Source: Streptomyces hyaluromycini (GTDB taxonomy: Bacteria > Actinomycetota > Actinomycetes > Streptomycetales > Streptomycetaceae). From it: a stretch of DNA of 64,000 bases. Below are positions 1-10,700 of this stretch, in pieces. A program made the translations under genes and the position numbers. The stretch's first letter is position 1, and each line of letters begins with the position of its first letter. Below the pieces are notes generated by a model that was not told where the DNA came from, did not search any database, and saw only the letters and a program-made list of their open reading frames with translations. The stretch spans positions 62,001 to 126,000 of the forward strand of contig NZ_BCFL01000023.1 of the NCBI RefSeq assembly GCF_002217755.1, given 5' to 3'.

Positions 1-3000
1 TCGTAGGGGTCGACGGAATCACCGGCCAGCTTGGCGATCGTGGCCAACTGGCTCTTCAGCCGGTCGACGACCTTCTCCCGGACCGCGTCCTCGTCGAAGG
101 CGGCCGCTCGGGCACGTTCGGGCCGCGGGCGAGTGCCGGCAGCGGAGTTCACATAGTCCATGATCTTTTCCCGGGATCCCGCGAAGACGGCCAGCCGGTC
201 GCACCCCATGGCGAGGCCACGGTCCAGCGCCCGCATGGCGGTCTTCGTCTCCAGTGCTACCGTGCCGGTCTTCTTCCGCAGCCATTCCTCGGCCTCCTCG
301 TCCACGCCCATCCCGCCGTCGCGCCAGAGCGGCCAGTTCACGGACAGGGTGTGGCCGCTGCGCTGACCCGAGGCCACGAGGCGGTTGCGGTAGGGGGCGT
401 AAGCGTCCATGAATCCGTTGGCCGCCGCGTAGTCCGCCTGGCCGACGTTGCCGAAGGCGGACGACACCGACGAGAAGAGCGCGAAGAAGTCAAGCTCCAG
501 CGCCCGGCTCGCCTCGTCCAGGTTCACCAGCCCCCTGACCTTCGGCGCCAGTACGCGGCGCACGTCGTCGGCGGTCTTGCTCACCAGGAATCCGTCACTC
601 AGCACACCCGCGCAGTGGATGATGCCGTCGAGTCGGCCGAAACGGCTGCGCAAGCCCGTCATGAGGTCCTCGACGTCCGGGCGGCTGGCGACGTCGACCG
701 TGCGGTAGTGGACCCGGGCCCCCTGGACTTTCAGCGCTTCTACGGCTGACAGCCGGTGCGGGTCCAGCTCTGAGCGTCCGGTCAGGACGAGTCTGGCGCC
801 GGGCTCCCGGCGCACGATCTCCTCGGCGACGAGCAGCCCGAGGGCTCCCGCCCCACCCGTGATCAGATAGACGCCGTCCGGTTTCCACCGGGGCTCTGCC
901 GTACCGGACCGGGCGGGGCCGGCCTCACGGTGGGCGGCGACGAGGCGGCGCCCTTGTTCGTAGCGGACATGGCGATCGTCGGGGAGCGACGCGTTCTCTT
1001 CGAGGACGGCCGCCAGGCGGCCCGACTCCGCGCCGATCTCGATCAGCTGGCCGACCAGCTTGGGGTTCTCCAGAGTCGCCGTTCTGACCGCTCCGGCCAG
1101 ACCGGACAGACACGCGTCCGGGCCGACTCCAGGCACGACGACCTGGACCAGGACGCGCCCAGTCACTCCTCCCCGCAGGAGCTCCTGCAGTTCCTCGGTC
1201 AACCGCAGGGCATAGTCCTCGAACCGCCCGTCTACGGAGCGCGCGGACGACTGCAGTACCTTCACCCGCCGGGTGCCGTCCGCCTCCGGCACCAGCCTCA
1301 AGGGCGCCGTCGGGCCGTCCCCGCACAGGATGACGAGGTGATCCGTCCAGCGGACGCCGGCGTCCGGAGCGGTCGCCGGTGCTTCCCTCCAGTGCGGCAG
1401 CAGGAGCAGCGGGGGCTCCTGCGGCTCTACGGGCTCGCGCACCGTCGGCGGCGCCACAGGCCGGTCCGCGTGCCGGGGCAGCCAGTACCGCTCCTTGGTG
1501 AACGGGTAGGCCGGAAGCGGAACGCGGCGCGGGCGACGGCCGTCGTAGAGACGCGACCAGGGGATTGCGCCCCCCTTCACCCACAGCTCCAGGACCTCGG
1601 CGTACCTGTGGCTCCGCAGGCACTCCTCGATGGCCTCCGGCTGTTCCCCTTCCGTCCTGGAGACGTCGGTGGTGGGTGCGTCGTGTTGTACGGACCCTCG
1701 GTACAGACCCGGATCCTCGCCTCCGTCGATATACAGCTGGAGCGCCGAGATGAGTTCGCTCCGGGAGCGGGCCACGAAGGCCAGCCGCGCCTTCATCGCC
1801 TCCCTGCCGGTCTGCAGGGTGTACGCGATGTCCGCCGTGTCGCAGTCGTCGAGCGAGCCGTCCCGCAGCGCGGTCAACAGCCTGTCCGCCCGCAGGCGCA
1901 GTCGTTCTTCGTTCCTGGCGGACAGGACGAAGACCGATGCCGCCGCGGGTGCCTCCCCGGGCGTGCGGTCGCGCGGCTCGTAGGCCCGGTGCTCCTCGAT
2001 GACGAGATGGGCGTTGGCGCCCCCGGCGCCGAAGGACGAGACTCCCGCGATCCGCGGATACTCGCGTTCCTCGCCATCGACAGTGAGATTCGGCCGGTGC
2101 CAAGGTGCCAGCTCCTGCTGCACATTGAACGGTGTGTCCGCGAAGTCGATCTCGGGGTTCGGCGTGCGCGCGTGCAGGGAGGGCGCCAGCTCGCCGTGTT
2201 TCATCTGCAGCAGCACCTTGGTGACACCGGCTATCCCGGCCGCGCTCTCGCAGTGCCCGATGTTGGTCTTGACCGAGCCGATCGCACAGAACTGGTTGTC
2301 CGGAGTGTGCCGCCGGAACGCCCCGGCGAGAGCGGCGACCTCGATCGGGTCGCCCAGCGCCGTCCCCGTGCCGTGGGCCTCGACATAGCTGACGGTGCGC
2401 GCGTCGCAGCCCGCGACCTTCAGGCTCTCGGCGACCAGTTCCCGCTGTGCCTTGAGGTTGGGGACGGTGTACCCGTTGGTCCTGCCGCCCGCATTCAGCC
2501 GGCTGCCCTTGATGACGCCGTAGATGGTGTCGCCGTCGGCCACTGCCTTGGCGAGGGGTTTCAGCACGACCGCGCCGACGCCCTCGCCGTCGACGAATCC
2601 GTCGGCCTTGTCACCGAACGCCTTGCAGCGGTCGTCCGGCGACAGCATGGTCATCGACGTGAGGCGCGCATAGTGCACCGGGTCCACGATCAGGTTGACC
2701 CCGCCCGCGACCGCGCACTCACAACTGCCGTTGTTCAGGCTCTCGACCGCCAGGTGGATCGCCGTCAGCGACGACGAGCAGGCCGTGTCGACGGCAAGGC
2801 TGGGGCCGTGGAAGTCCAGCGAGTACGACACTCGGTTCGCGATGGACCAGTAGTTCGCCCCCGAGGGGTAGTTGCCGTTCATCACGCCGACGAAGACGCC
2901 GACCCGACGGGTGCCGGAGAGCGTCGCCGGAGTGTAACCGGCGTCCTCAACGGAGGCGTAGGCGGTCTCCAGGAACAGGCGTTCCTGCGGGTCCATCCTC

Positions 3001-4784
3001 TCGGCCTCGGCCGGAGAGATGCGGAAGAACAAGGGGTCGAACGTGTCGATGTCCGTGAGGAAGCCGCCCCACTTGGTGTACATCGCGTCGGGGTCGCCCG
3101 GCGCGTCCCGGTAGTACGTCCGCCAGTCCCAGCGGTCGGCCGGGATCTCCGTGACGCAGTTCCTGCCCTCCCGGATGTTCGCCCAGAACTGATGCACGTC
3201 CTCCGCGCCCGCGTACCGGCCTGCGAGCCCGATGACGGCGATCGCCTGCGAACCCGTTGTGGGTTCCGGGGTCAGCGTGCTGCCGGCGGGGCCGGTGGGG
3301 GGCGTCTCGCGGGTCCGCTCCTGGGGGGCGGACACCGTCTCGGGCTGTGCCGGCTCCTGCGCCGCGAACATCTCGGCGAGAGCGTCCGCACGGGACTCGG
3401 CGAAGTGCTCGGCGAGTTCGTCGATCGTCTGGTGCTCGAAGAACACGGTGCTGCTCACCTTGCCGAGCGTCTTGCGCAGCCGGTTCGCCAGCTGCACAAC
3501 CACCAGCGAGTCGATGCCGTACGTCTGCAGTGGCTCGGCCGCGTCGATCTTGTGTGCCGGACGCTTCAGCGCCTCGGAGACAAGTGTGGTGAGGTACTCC
3601 ACGCACCGGCTCTTGAGGGTGTCCTTGGAGACGGAAACGCCGACGGGTGCTCTGGCAGGGACGGGGGCGACGGGCGCGGGGGTGGTGTCGGCGAGGGCGT
3701 TCGTGATGGTTCGCCGCCGCACCAGGCCGTCACTCACGGCGCAGATCAGCTGCTGCCCCGCATCCGCCCCCGGAACCTCGGGGAACGGTGCAGGGTCCAG
3801 TCCCTCCTCGCGCAGCACCCGCGCCCAGGTCTCCGGCGCGAGCCCTGGGCAGCCCGGGAGGCGCAGCTCCGGGTCCTCCGCACGCCACCAGCCCTCCAGC
3901 AGGCCGAACGTCAGGTGGGCGAAGAGCGAGTTGCCCACCAGTTCGTTGGCCACGAGTACGCCGCCGGGCCGCAGGAGTGCCTTGACCTGCCGCAACGTGT
4001 CGCGAATGGACCGGGTGGCGTGCAGCACGTTGGCCGCGATCGCCACGTCGTAGCCGCCGGTCTCCAGGCCCTGTTCCTCGGGTACCGCCTCGACGTCGAA
4101 CACGCGGCACGTGACGTACGGATGGTCGGGGACGAACTCCCGCTCGGCGTGCAGGAGGAAGGCCCGTGACACGTCGGTGTACGTGTACTCCCGCATCCGG
4201 TCGCGCAGCGGGCGCAGCGCGCGAAGCACGGCACTGCTGGTCGCCCCGGTGCCCGCTCCGATCTCGATGACGCGGAAGGTGGCGCCGGGATCCTCGCGCA
4301 GTCGGCGCGTCAGGTGCGCGAGGACCTGTTCGGCCAGCGCCTCCCGCCCGGCGTCGGCCTCCGGGTTGTCCCGGTAGACCGCCTCCACCAGTTTCAGGGA
4401 GGAGTCGGGGAAGAGGACCTCTACCGCCGGGGTGTCGCCGGTCAGCACCGACCGCAGCGCGCGGACGGTGCGGTCCAACAGGGCGACTTTGCCCCGCAGA
4501 CGGGGAAACTCCAGCCATGCGTCCCGGCCGCGGTCCCACTCGTGCCACAGCGCGTCCGCGTCCGAGGTCCCGGCGCCGCTGGGGCCGCCGTCGAGCAGGC
4601 GCTCACGGCGCAGCGCCCGGACGGTCTCCTCGGTCCAGCCGCGGTAGGCCTCGGAGATCCCGGCCTCGCCCATGACCGCGACGGGGTCGGCGTCCGGCCC
4701 GAGTCGGGCGCCCATGGCGAACAGTTCGGCTCGCACAAGCCGTGCGAGCAGGTGCTCCAGGCGCCCCTCGAGTCGTTCGGTCAT
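1..4784 (-). CDS. trans-AT type I PKS, MT-ACP-KS-KR-(ACP) (C-terminus beyond the window)
   Basis: Modular polyketide synthase lacking an internal AT domain; 1594 complete codons lie inside the window and the frame is still open at the left edge. Order seen: C-methyltransferase with SAM motif EIGAGTGAT near residue 175; ACP with GIDSL (Ser426); KS with DTACSSS (Cys669), HGTGT (His804) and NIGH (His844), so condensation-competent; KR with TGGAGALG near 1308 and GQADYAAAN (Tyr1452), plus an LSD motif that suggests B-type stereochemistry; then the beginning of another ACP at the edge. The ATG at 4784 was chosen because a purine-rich stretch precedes it and it lies 5 nt after the PKS1 stop, so the two are translationally coupled. 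The N-terminal MT-ACP has no KS of its own and probably completes the last module of PKS1. AT activity would come from the discrete AT at 18089-18949. The ACP lacks the Trp six residues after Ser that marks beta-branching carriers. Confidence 0.95.
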   Translation of the reverse strand, partial: MTERLEGRLEHLLARLVRAELFAMGARLGPDADPVAVMGEAGISEAYRGWTEETVRALRRERLLDGGPSGAGTSDADALWHEWDRGRDAWLEFPRLRGKVALLDRTVRALRSVLTGDTPAVEVLFPDSSLKLVEAVYRDNPEADAGREALAEQVLAHLTRRLREDPGATFRVIEIGAGTGATSSAVLRALRPLRDRMREYTYTDVSRAFLLHAEREFVPDHPYVTCRVFDVEAVPEEQGLETGGYDVAIAANVLHATRSIRDTLRQVKALLRPGGVLVANELVGNSLFAHLTFGLLEGWWRAEDPELRLPGCPGLAPETWARVLREEGLDPAPFPEVPGADAGQQLICAVSDGLVRRRTITNALADTTPAPVAPVPARAPVGVSVSKDTLKSRCVEYLTTLVSEALKRPAHKIDAAEPLQTYGIDSLVVVQLANRLRKTLGKVSSTVFFEHQTIDELAEHFAESRADALAEMFAAQEPAQPETVSAPQERTRETPPTGPAGSTLTPEPTTGSQAIAVIGLAGRYAGAEDVHQFWANIREGRNCVTEIPADRWDWRTYYRDAPGDPDAMYTKWGGFLTDIDTFDPLFFRISPAEAERMDPQERLFLETAYASVEDAGYTPATLSGTRRVGVFVGVMNGNYPSGANYWSIANRVSYSLDFHGPSLAVDTACSSSLTAIHLAVESLNNGSCECAVAGGVNLIVDPVHYARLTSMTMLSPDDRCKAFGDKADGFVDGEGVGAVVLKPLAKAVADGDTIYGVIKGSRLNAGGRTNGYTVPNLKAQRELVAESLKVAGCDARTVSYVEAHGTGTALGDPIEVAALAGAFRRHTPDNQFCAIGSVKTNIGHCESAAGIAGVTKVLLQMKHGELAPSLHARTPNPEIDFADTPFNVQQELAPWHRPNLTVDGEEREYPRIAGVSSFGAGGANAHLVIEEHRAYEPRDRTPGEAPAAASVFVLSARNEERLRLRADRLLTALRDGSLDDCDTADIAYTLQTGREAMKARLAFVARSRSELISALQLYIDGGEDPGLYRGSVQHDAPTTDVSRTEGEQPEAIEECLRSHRYAEVLELWVKGGAIPWSRLYDGRRPRRVPLPAYPFTKERYWLPRHADRPVAPPTVREPVEPQEPPLLLLPHWREAPATAPDAGVRWTDHLVILCGDGPTAPLRLVPEADGTRRVKVLQSSARSVDGRFEDYALRLTEELQELLRGGVTGRVLVQVVVPGVGPDACLSGLAGAVRTATLENPKLVGQLIEIGAESGRLAAVLEENASLPDDRHVRYEQGRRLVAAHREAGPARSGTAEPRWKPDGVYLITGGAGALGLLVAEEIVRREPGARLVLTGRSELDPHRLSAVEALKVQGARVHYRTVDVASRPDVEDLMTGLRSRFGRLDGIIHCAGVLSDGFLVSKTADDVRRVLAPKVRGLVNLDEASRALELDFFALFSSVSSAFGNVGQADYAAANGFMDAYAPYRNRLVASGQRSGHTLSVNWPLWRDGGMGVDEEAEEWLRKKTGTVALETKTAMRALDRGLAMGCDRLAVFAGSREKIMDYVNSAAGTRPRPERARAAAFDEDAVREKVVDRLKSQLATIAKLAGDSVDPY

Positions 4785-4789
4785 GGTGG

Positions 4790-7700
4790 TCACCGCCCCC
4801 TTCCAGCTCCGTTGTGCATCGACGCGCTCCCTGATGACGCGGCGAGGAAACCGGCCAAGTCGCCAAGGGTCGGGTAGTCGATGAAGATCGCTTGCGGCAG
4901 ATTGATCCGGAACTCGTCCCCCACCCGCGCGGCCAGCGCGGTGAGTGCCGCCGGACTGAATCCGTAGTCGCTCAACTGCCGTTCCTCGTCGGACGATTGG
5001 ATGCCGCCGCCGATCTGGGTGTTCGCCAGGTCCCGTAGCCGTTCCAGCACGTCCGGCGGTGTTTGGCCTCGGTGGTCGGGGTCACCCGCTCCCGGGTACA
5101 CGGTCACCGTCTCGGAGGTGTCGATCGCATCGACGCGGTCCGGCGCCGCCTTCACCAGGGCGAGCTGGTCGAAGGGGGAGGACAGCAGCAGCTCCAGTGC
5201 CCGCATCGCCTCGTCGGGTTCGATCGAGCCGATGCCCTCGCGCTCCATGCGCTCCCGGTACGCCGCCGAGGCCACCACCCCGACGCTCCCCCAGTAACCC
5301 CAGTTCATGACCTTGACGGGGCACGCCCATTCCCGGGCGAGGCGGTCGGCGAAAGCGTCCTTGAAAGTGCAGCCGGCCGCGTAGTTGGCCTGCCCCGCAG
5401 CCTTCGTGAAAGAGATCACCGAGGAGAAGAACAGGACGAAGTCCAGCTCCTCGTCGGCGAACACCTGGGCCATGCGGACGCTGACGTCGAGCTTGCCTGT
5501 GTAGCCGGCTCGGAAGCGTTCCTCGGTCATCTGCGCCAGACTCTGGTCGCGCAACGAGAGGGCAGAGTGCACGACACCGTGAATGGTGCCGAAACGCCAT
5601 CTGACCGTTTCGCAGGCCCCCCGCAGTTCCGCCTCGTCCGCGCCGTCCGCCCGTATGTAGACGGGGGCAGGTCCGAAGGACGCCAGCCGGTCGATCTTCC
5701 GTTCGATCACGCGATCACTCTCGCGACGGCCGATCCATACGACCTGGGCCCGATACGTCTTGATCATGTACTCGGTCCAGGCCTCGCCGATCCCGCCGGC
5801 GCCGCCTATCACTACGTACACACCACCGTGGCGATACCCCGTGCGCCGGCCGGGCGCCGCACCCTGGAGCGCAACCAGTTTCCGCCTGCGCCACTGCGTC
5901 CCGCGCCACGCGTACACGTCCGAGCCGGTGCTCGGCAGGTGCCGGAGCTCCTCGGCCGGCCACTCCTCGTCCATGGGCAGGTCGACAGCCCGGACAAACC
6001 AGTCCGGGTACTCCTTGGCCAGCGAACCGACCAGGCCGTGGACTCCGGCATGCGTCGGGTCGGCGGATTCCGCGCGGTCGGTCGCCTGCGCCTGCACCGT
6101 GACCACCGTCCAGAGCAGGTCGCGGTGACCGTAGTCGAGTGCGAGCAGGGCCTTGACGATCCGAAACAGCTGGATGACGCCCGTCTCCTGAGCCCTGGGC
6201 GTGGCGTCCCAGGCGGCACCGCCGGCCGCGGGGGCGGGTGCGGTCCACATCAGATGAGCGATCGGGCCGCAGGCTCGCAATTGCGCGCAGATCCGGTCGA
6301 CGGTGTCGTCCTCCGCAAGCACCAGTGGCTGCGCTTCCGGGAACGTCCGCGCCAGTTTTCGTACGGCCGTCGGGTCCCCGCCCACGATGACGGCCCGCCC
6401 CGGGCCCGGCAGATCGTGGATCTCGCCCGCCGGCCGGACAGTGTCCCACACAGGGACCGCCGTGATCGTTTCGATGTCCCCGGCGCCCGTCTGCTGCCGC
6501 CCGTCCTTCCAGGCCCGGGAGGAGGCCCCAGCGATCCGTACACACACGGTGCCGTCCGCATCGCACAGGTCCACATCGAACTTCCGCAGCGTGCTGGTGG
6601 CGGTCGTGCCCTCGCCAAGCCGTACCCGGGCCCACATCGACGGACTGCACCGGCCGAGGACGTCCACTGACTCGAGCGCGAACGGCATGACCGGCTCTCC
6701 GAGCCCGGAAGGGTCCGTGCGGAGCCCGACACTGGCCTGCAGTGCGGAGTCGAGCAGGCTCGGATGGAGGACGTACGCGTCGCCGGTCTCGCGTACGGAG
6801 AGCGGCAGTGTCAACTTCGCCAGTGCCTGCGTCGCTCCGCCGAGGACGTATTCGATGCCCTGGAACGCCGGGCCGTACTCCATCTCCGCCGCGCGGAACG
6901 TCTCGTAGCACTGGTCCGCCGTCAGTCGGCCGGCGTCGCAACCGGCCCGGACGGCGTCCAGGTCCACGCGCGCCGAGCCGTCGCCGTCCCCGGTCAGCGG
7001 GACGGCGCTGCCCTGGCAGTGCAGCACGGCCTGCTCACCGAGTTGCCCGGTCCGGGTGTACACGGCGAAGTCGAGCCTGCCCGCCTCGCCCACGTCCGCG
7101 GGCGTGAGGACCACCTCGACGTGCGTGACCGGGCCGGACGCCTCGATCGGCGCCAGCCATACGACGTCCTCCAGCCGTAGGCTTTCGCCGGACGGGTCGG
7201 AGGCCTGGCCGCTGCGCCGTACGGCCTCCCGGACCATTTCCAGGTACGCCGCGCCGGGCAGGATCCGCCGCCCCTTGACCTCGTGCTCGGCGAGGAAGAA
7301 CTCCTCCCCGCTGAACGTCGCCCGGAACCTGGGCCCTTCGTCGTCGGAGACGTCCGTGTGCAGCAGCGGATGGTGAGCCGGCACGTCCGTGGGCGGAAGA
7401 GGACGAGCGGGCTGGTCCGTGGCGGGGCCGGTGGCGTCGGCCGGGATCCAGTACCGCTCCCTGGCGAAGGGGTAGGTGGGCAGGGAGACGATGGCCGGCC
7501 GGGTGTCGTAGAGCGCCTCCCAGTCGGTGGTCTCACCGCTGACCCAGCCGGCCACCAGCCGGACGCAGTGCTCGTGTGCCGGCTCCCCCGGTCCTGTCGA
7601 CGCCCTGCCAGCACTGTCGACGTCGGGTTGACCGGCCGCGTCGACCCGCTCTCGGTGGACTCGCTCGTCGTCCTGGCCTGCACCGAAGGCGCGCAGCACC

Positions 7701-10700
7701 GCCTCCAGCTCGCTCACCGAGCGGACGACGACGCCCATCCGGTTCCGCAGCGCCTCACGCCCGGTCTGCAGCGTGTAAGCGATGGCGGGCAGATCGTCGT
7801 CGCCGAACGCCAAGTCCCGGAGTGCGTCGGCGAGCCGCCGCGCATGTTCCCGCAGCCGGTCCTCGTCCTTGGCAGACAGCACGACCGCCACCGGCTGCCC
7901 ACCACGACGGGCAACCGCAGGCGCTTCACCGCTGCCGGGTACGTACTCCTCGACGACCACGTGCGCGTAGGCACCTGATATTCCGAAGGAGCTGATACCC
8001 GCCCTCCTCGGGGCACCCTCGGCGCTGGCCCACTCCTCGTTCTCCGACGCCGGACGCAACGCGGTGCCGTCCCACTTGATGAGTTCGTTGGGGGTCTGCA
8101 GGCTCGGCAGCGCGGGAATCCGGCGGTGCCGCATCTGCAGCACCACCTTCAGCAGGCCTGCGAAGCCGGCGGCGCCCTCGGTATGGCCGATGTTGGCCTT
8201 CACCGATCCCACCGCGCAGAATCCCTCGCGCGAGGTGAAACGGCCGAACGCCTGGCTCAGGGCCTTCATCTCGATCGGATCGCCGAGCTTGGTGCCCGTG
8301 CCGTGCGCCTCGATGTAGGTGATGGTCTCCGGATCGATCCCGGCGTCCTCCCACGCCTTGACGACGACGCTCTCCTCGCCCGCCACGCTCGGCGCGGTGA
8401 ACGAGGGCGTGTAGCCGCCGTGCAGACTGGCCGAGCCCTTGATCACGGCGTGGATGCGGTCGCCGTCCTCCAGCGCCCGGCGCAGTGGCTTCAGCAGCAC
8501 GCTGCCGACGAACTCGCCCGGCACATAACCGTCCGCCGATGCGTCGAACGTATGGCACCGGCCGGTCGGGGACAGCGCGCCCACGCTGCTGAAGAATCGG
8601 TAATGCTGTGAAGAGAGCAGGAGGTTCACGCCACCGACGAAGGCCATGTCGCACTCGCCGCCGCGCAGGGCCTGACAGGCCTGGTGCAGTGCGACGAGCG
8701 AGGAGGAGCAGGCCGTGTCCACCGCCACGCTGGGTCCCCTCAGGTCGAGCGCGAAGGAGATCCGGTTCGCCAGGACCGTGTGGTTGTTGCCCAGGCCGAC
8801 ATAGGGGTCGATGGGCAGTCCGAGCTCGTTGATCCGCTCAAGGTAGTCGTGGCAGCACACGCCGACGAACACGCCCGTGCCGGTACCGCGGAGCCGGCCC
8901 ATCACGCCCGCGTCCTCGCCCGTCGCGTAGACGCTCTGCAGGAGCAGGCGCAGCTGCGGGTCCATCCACTCCGCCTCACGCGGCGAGATGTGGAAGAAGT
9001 CGGCATCGAACGTGTCCACGTCGGTGAGGAAGCTGCCCCACTTGCAGTACGTCTTGTCCCGTGCCTCCGGATCGGTGTCGTACCACGGGCGGTAGTCCCA
9101 GCGGTCCGCGGGAATCTCGGTGATGACGTCCTTCTCGTCGATCAAGTTGCGCCAGAACTCGTCCAGATCCGACGCGCCCGCGGCCTTACCGTGCATGCCG
9201 ATGACGGCGATGTCATGTGCTCCGGCGTCGAGCGTCGCGCTGCGCGCGGGCCGAAGCCTCGCCGTCGCGGGCTCGGTGGCCCGGGACCACGGCTGCGCAC
9301 CCCGGGCAGGCGGCTCCGTGTCGCGTGCCGGCGACGTGGTGGTGGCTCCCAGGTGGGCGGCGAAGACATCGCCGTGCGCCTGGTGGAAGTGGGCGGCCAG
9401 TTCCTTCACGTTGGGGTACTCGAAGAGCAGTGCGGGGCTCAGGTCGAGGCCGGTCTCGTGCTCGATCTCCTGGGTGAGGGAGACCAACTGCGCGGACGTC
9501 GCGCCCAGATCCATCAGATTGACGTGCGGCTGCACTTCTTCTGCCGTGCTGCCCAGCAACGCCGCCAGCTTCGTCGTCACATACCGCTCGATGTCGGCGT
9601 CCGGTCCCGCTGACGGGCGGGCCTTGCGCGACGCGTTGCGAACGGGCACGGGCGGGCGGGGCCGGGGTTCCCGCTCGCGGACGCGTTTCATGGAGCAGCC
9701 GTTCAGTGACGCGACGACCTGGGAGTCGCTGTCGACGAGGTCGGCGTCGAACACGATGAGCTCGCCGGAGTTCCTCTTCAGCCGTACGGAGAGCCGCAGC
9801 GGCCCGGGTGCCGTGTCCCGGCGCACCCACAGATCCTCCAGGCCGAACGGCAGATAGCCCACGGCACCCGCGCTCGCCGTGAAATGGAGGGCGGCCTGGA
9901 ACGCGCTGTAGAGGAACAGCGGGTGCAGCAGGTGATCGCGGCCGTCCTGCTCGGTGGCCCGCGCGGCGTCCAGCACGGCGACGACGCTGTCGTCACCCGC
10001 GTGCACCGCGGTGAACGTCTTGAACGTGTCTCCGATCGAAATGGCCGGGTTACGGCCGTACAGCACCTCCGGGTCGAGCGGGGACAGCCCCTCCAGCAAC
10101 CGGTCCGGATCGATCACCGTGGGCAGGGACGCCTCGTCCTGCACGGTGCCCTCCGCGGCCGCGAGCCACTCCTGGCCGGGCCGAGGGCGGTACATGGCCC
10201 TGAAGGACACCGTGGACGCCTCAGGGTCGCCGGGCTCAATGCGCACCTCGACCCGGTCACCCTCCTCGACGGCGACCGGCCGCAGGAACCTCAGCTTGCG
10301 CAGGCGTACCTGGTCCAGGTGCGGTGACCTGCCGAGGTACCAGTCGACGGCGAGGCTGAGGTGAGTCATGCCAATGAGCGTGGGGACGCCCTCTACCGTG
10401 TGGTCCCGGACGTACGGCTCGTCGGAGTGGAAGAAGGTGCTGGGCGGGCCGACTTCGGCGCCCGTGGCATCCGGCTCGGTCACGGTGACCGGTTCCGCGG
10501 GCAGCTCCGCAAGCCAGTACTTCTGCGCGGCGAACACATAGGTCGGCAGGTGGGCGCGGCGCGGGGTGTCGGCACCGTACAGCAGCCGCCAGTCGCCGTC
10601 GGTGAACGAGGCGCCGTTCACCCACGCGTGCGCCGCCCGCACCAAGTCGCCGTTGCGCAGCCACTGACGTGTCTGGTCCTGCGCCGTGTCCCGGACCGCC

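Noticed and set aside
930..4169. A 1079-codon open frame on the plus strand opposite PKS2
   Set aside because: It is the high-GC antisense shadow of the PKS2 frame. It has no protein family features, and the minus strand shows MT, ACP, KS and KR motifs over the same interval.
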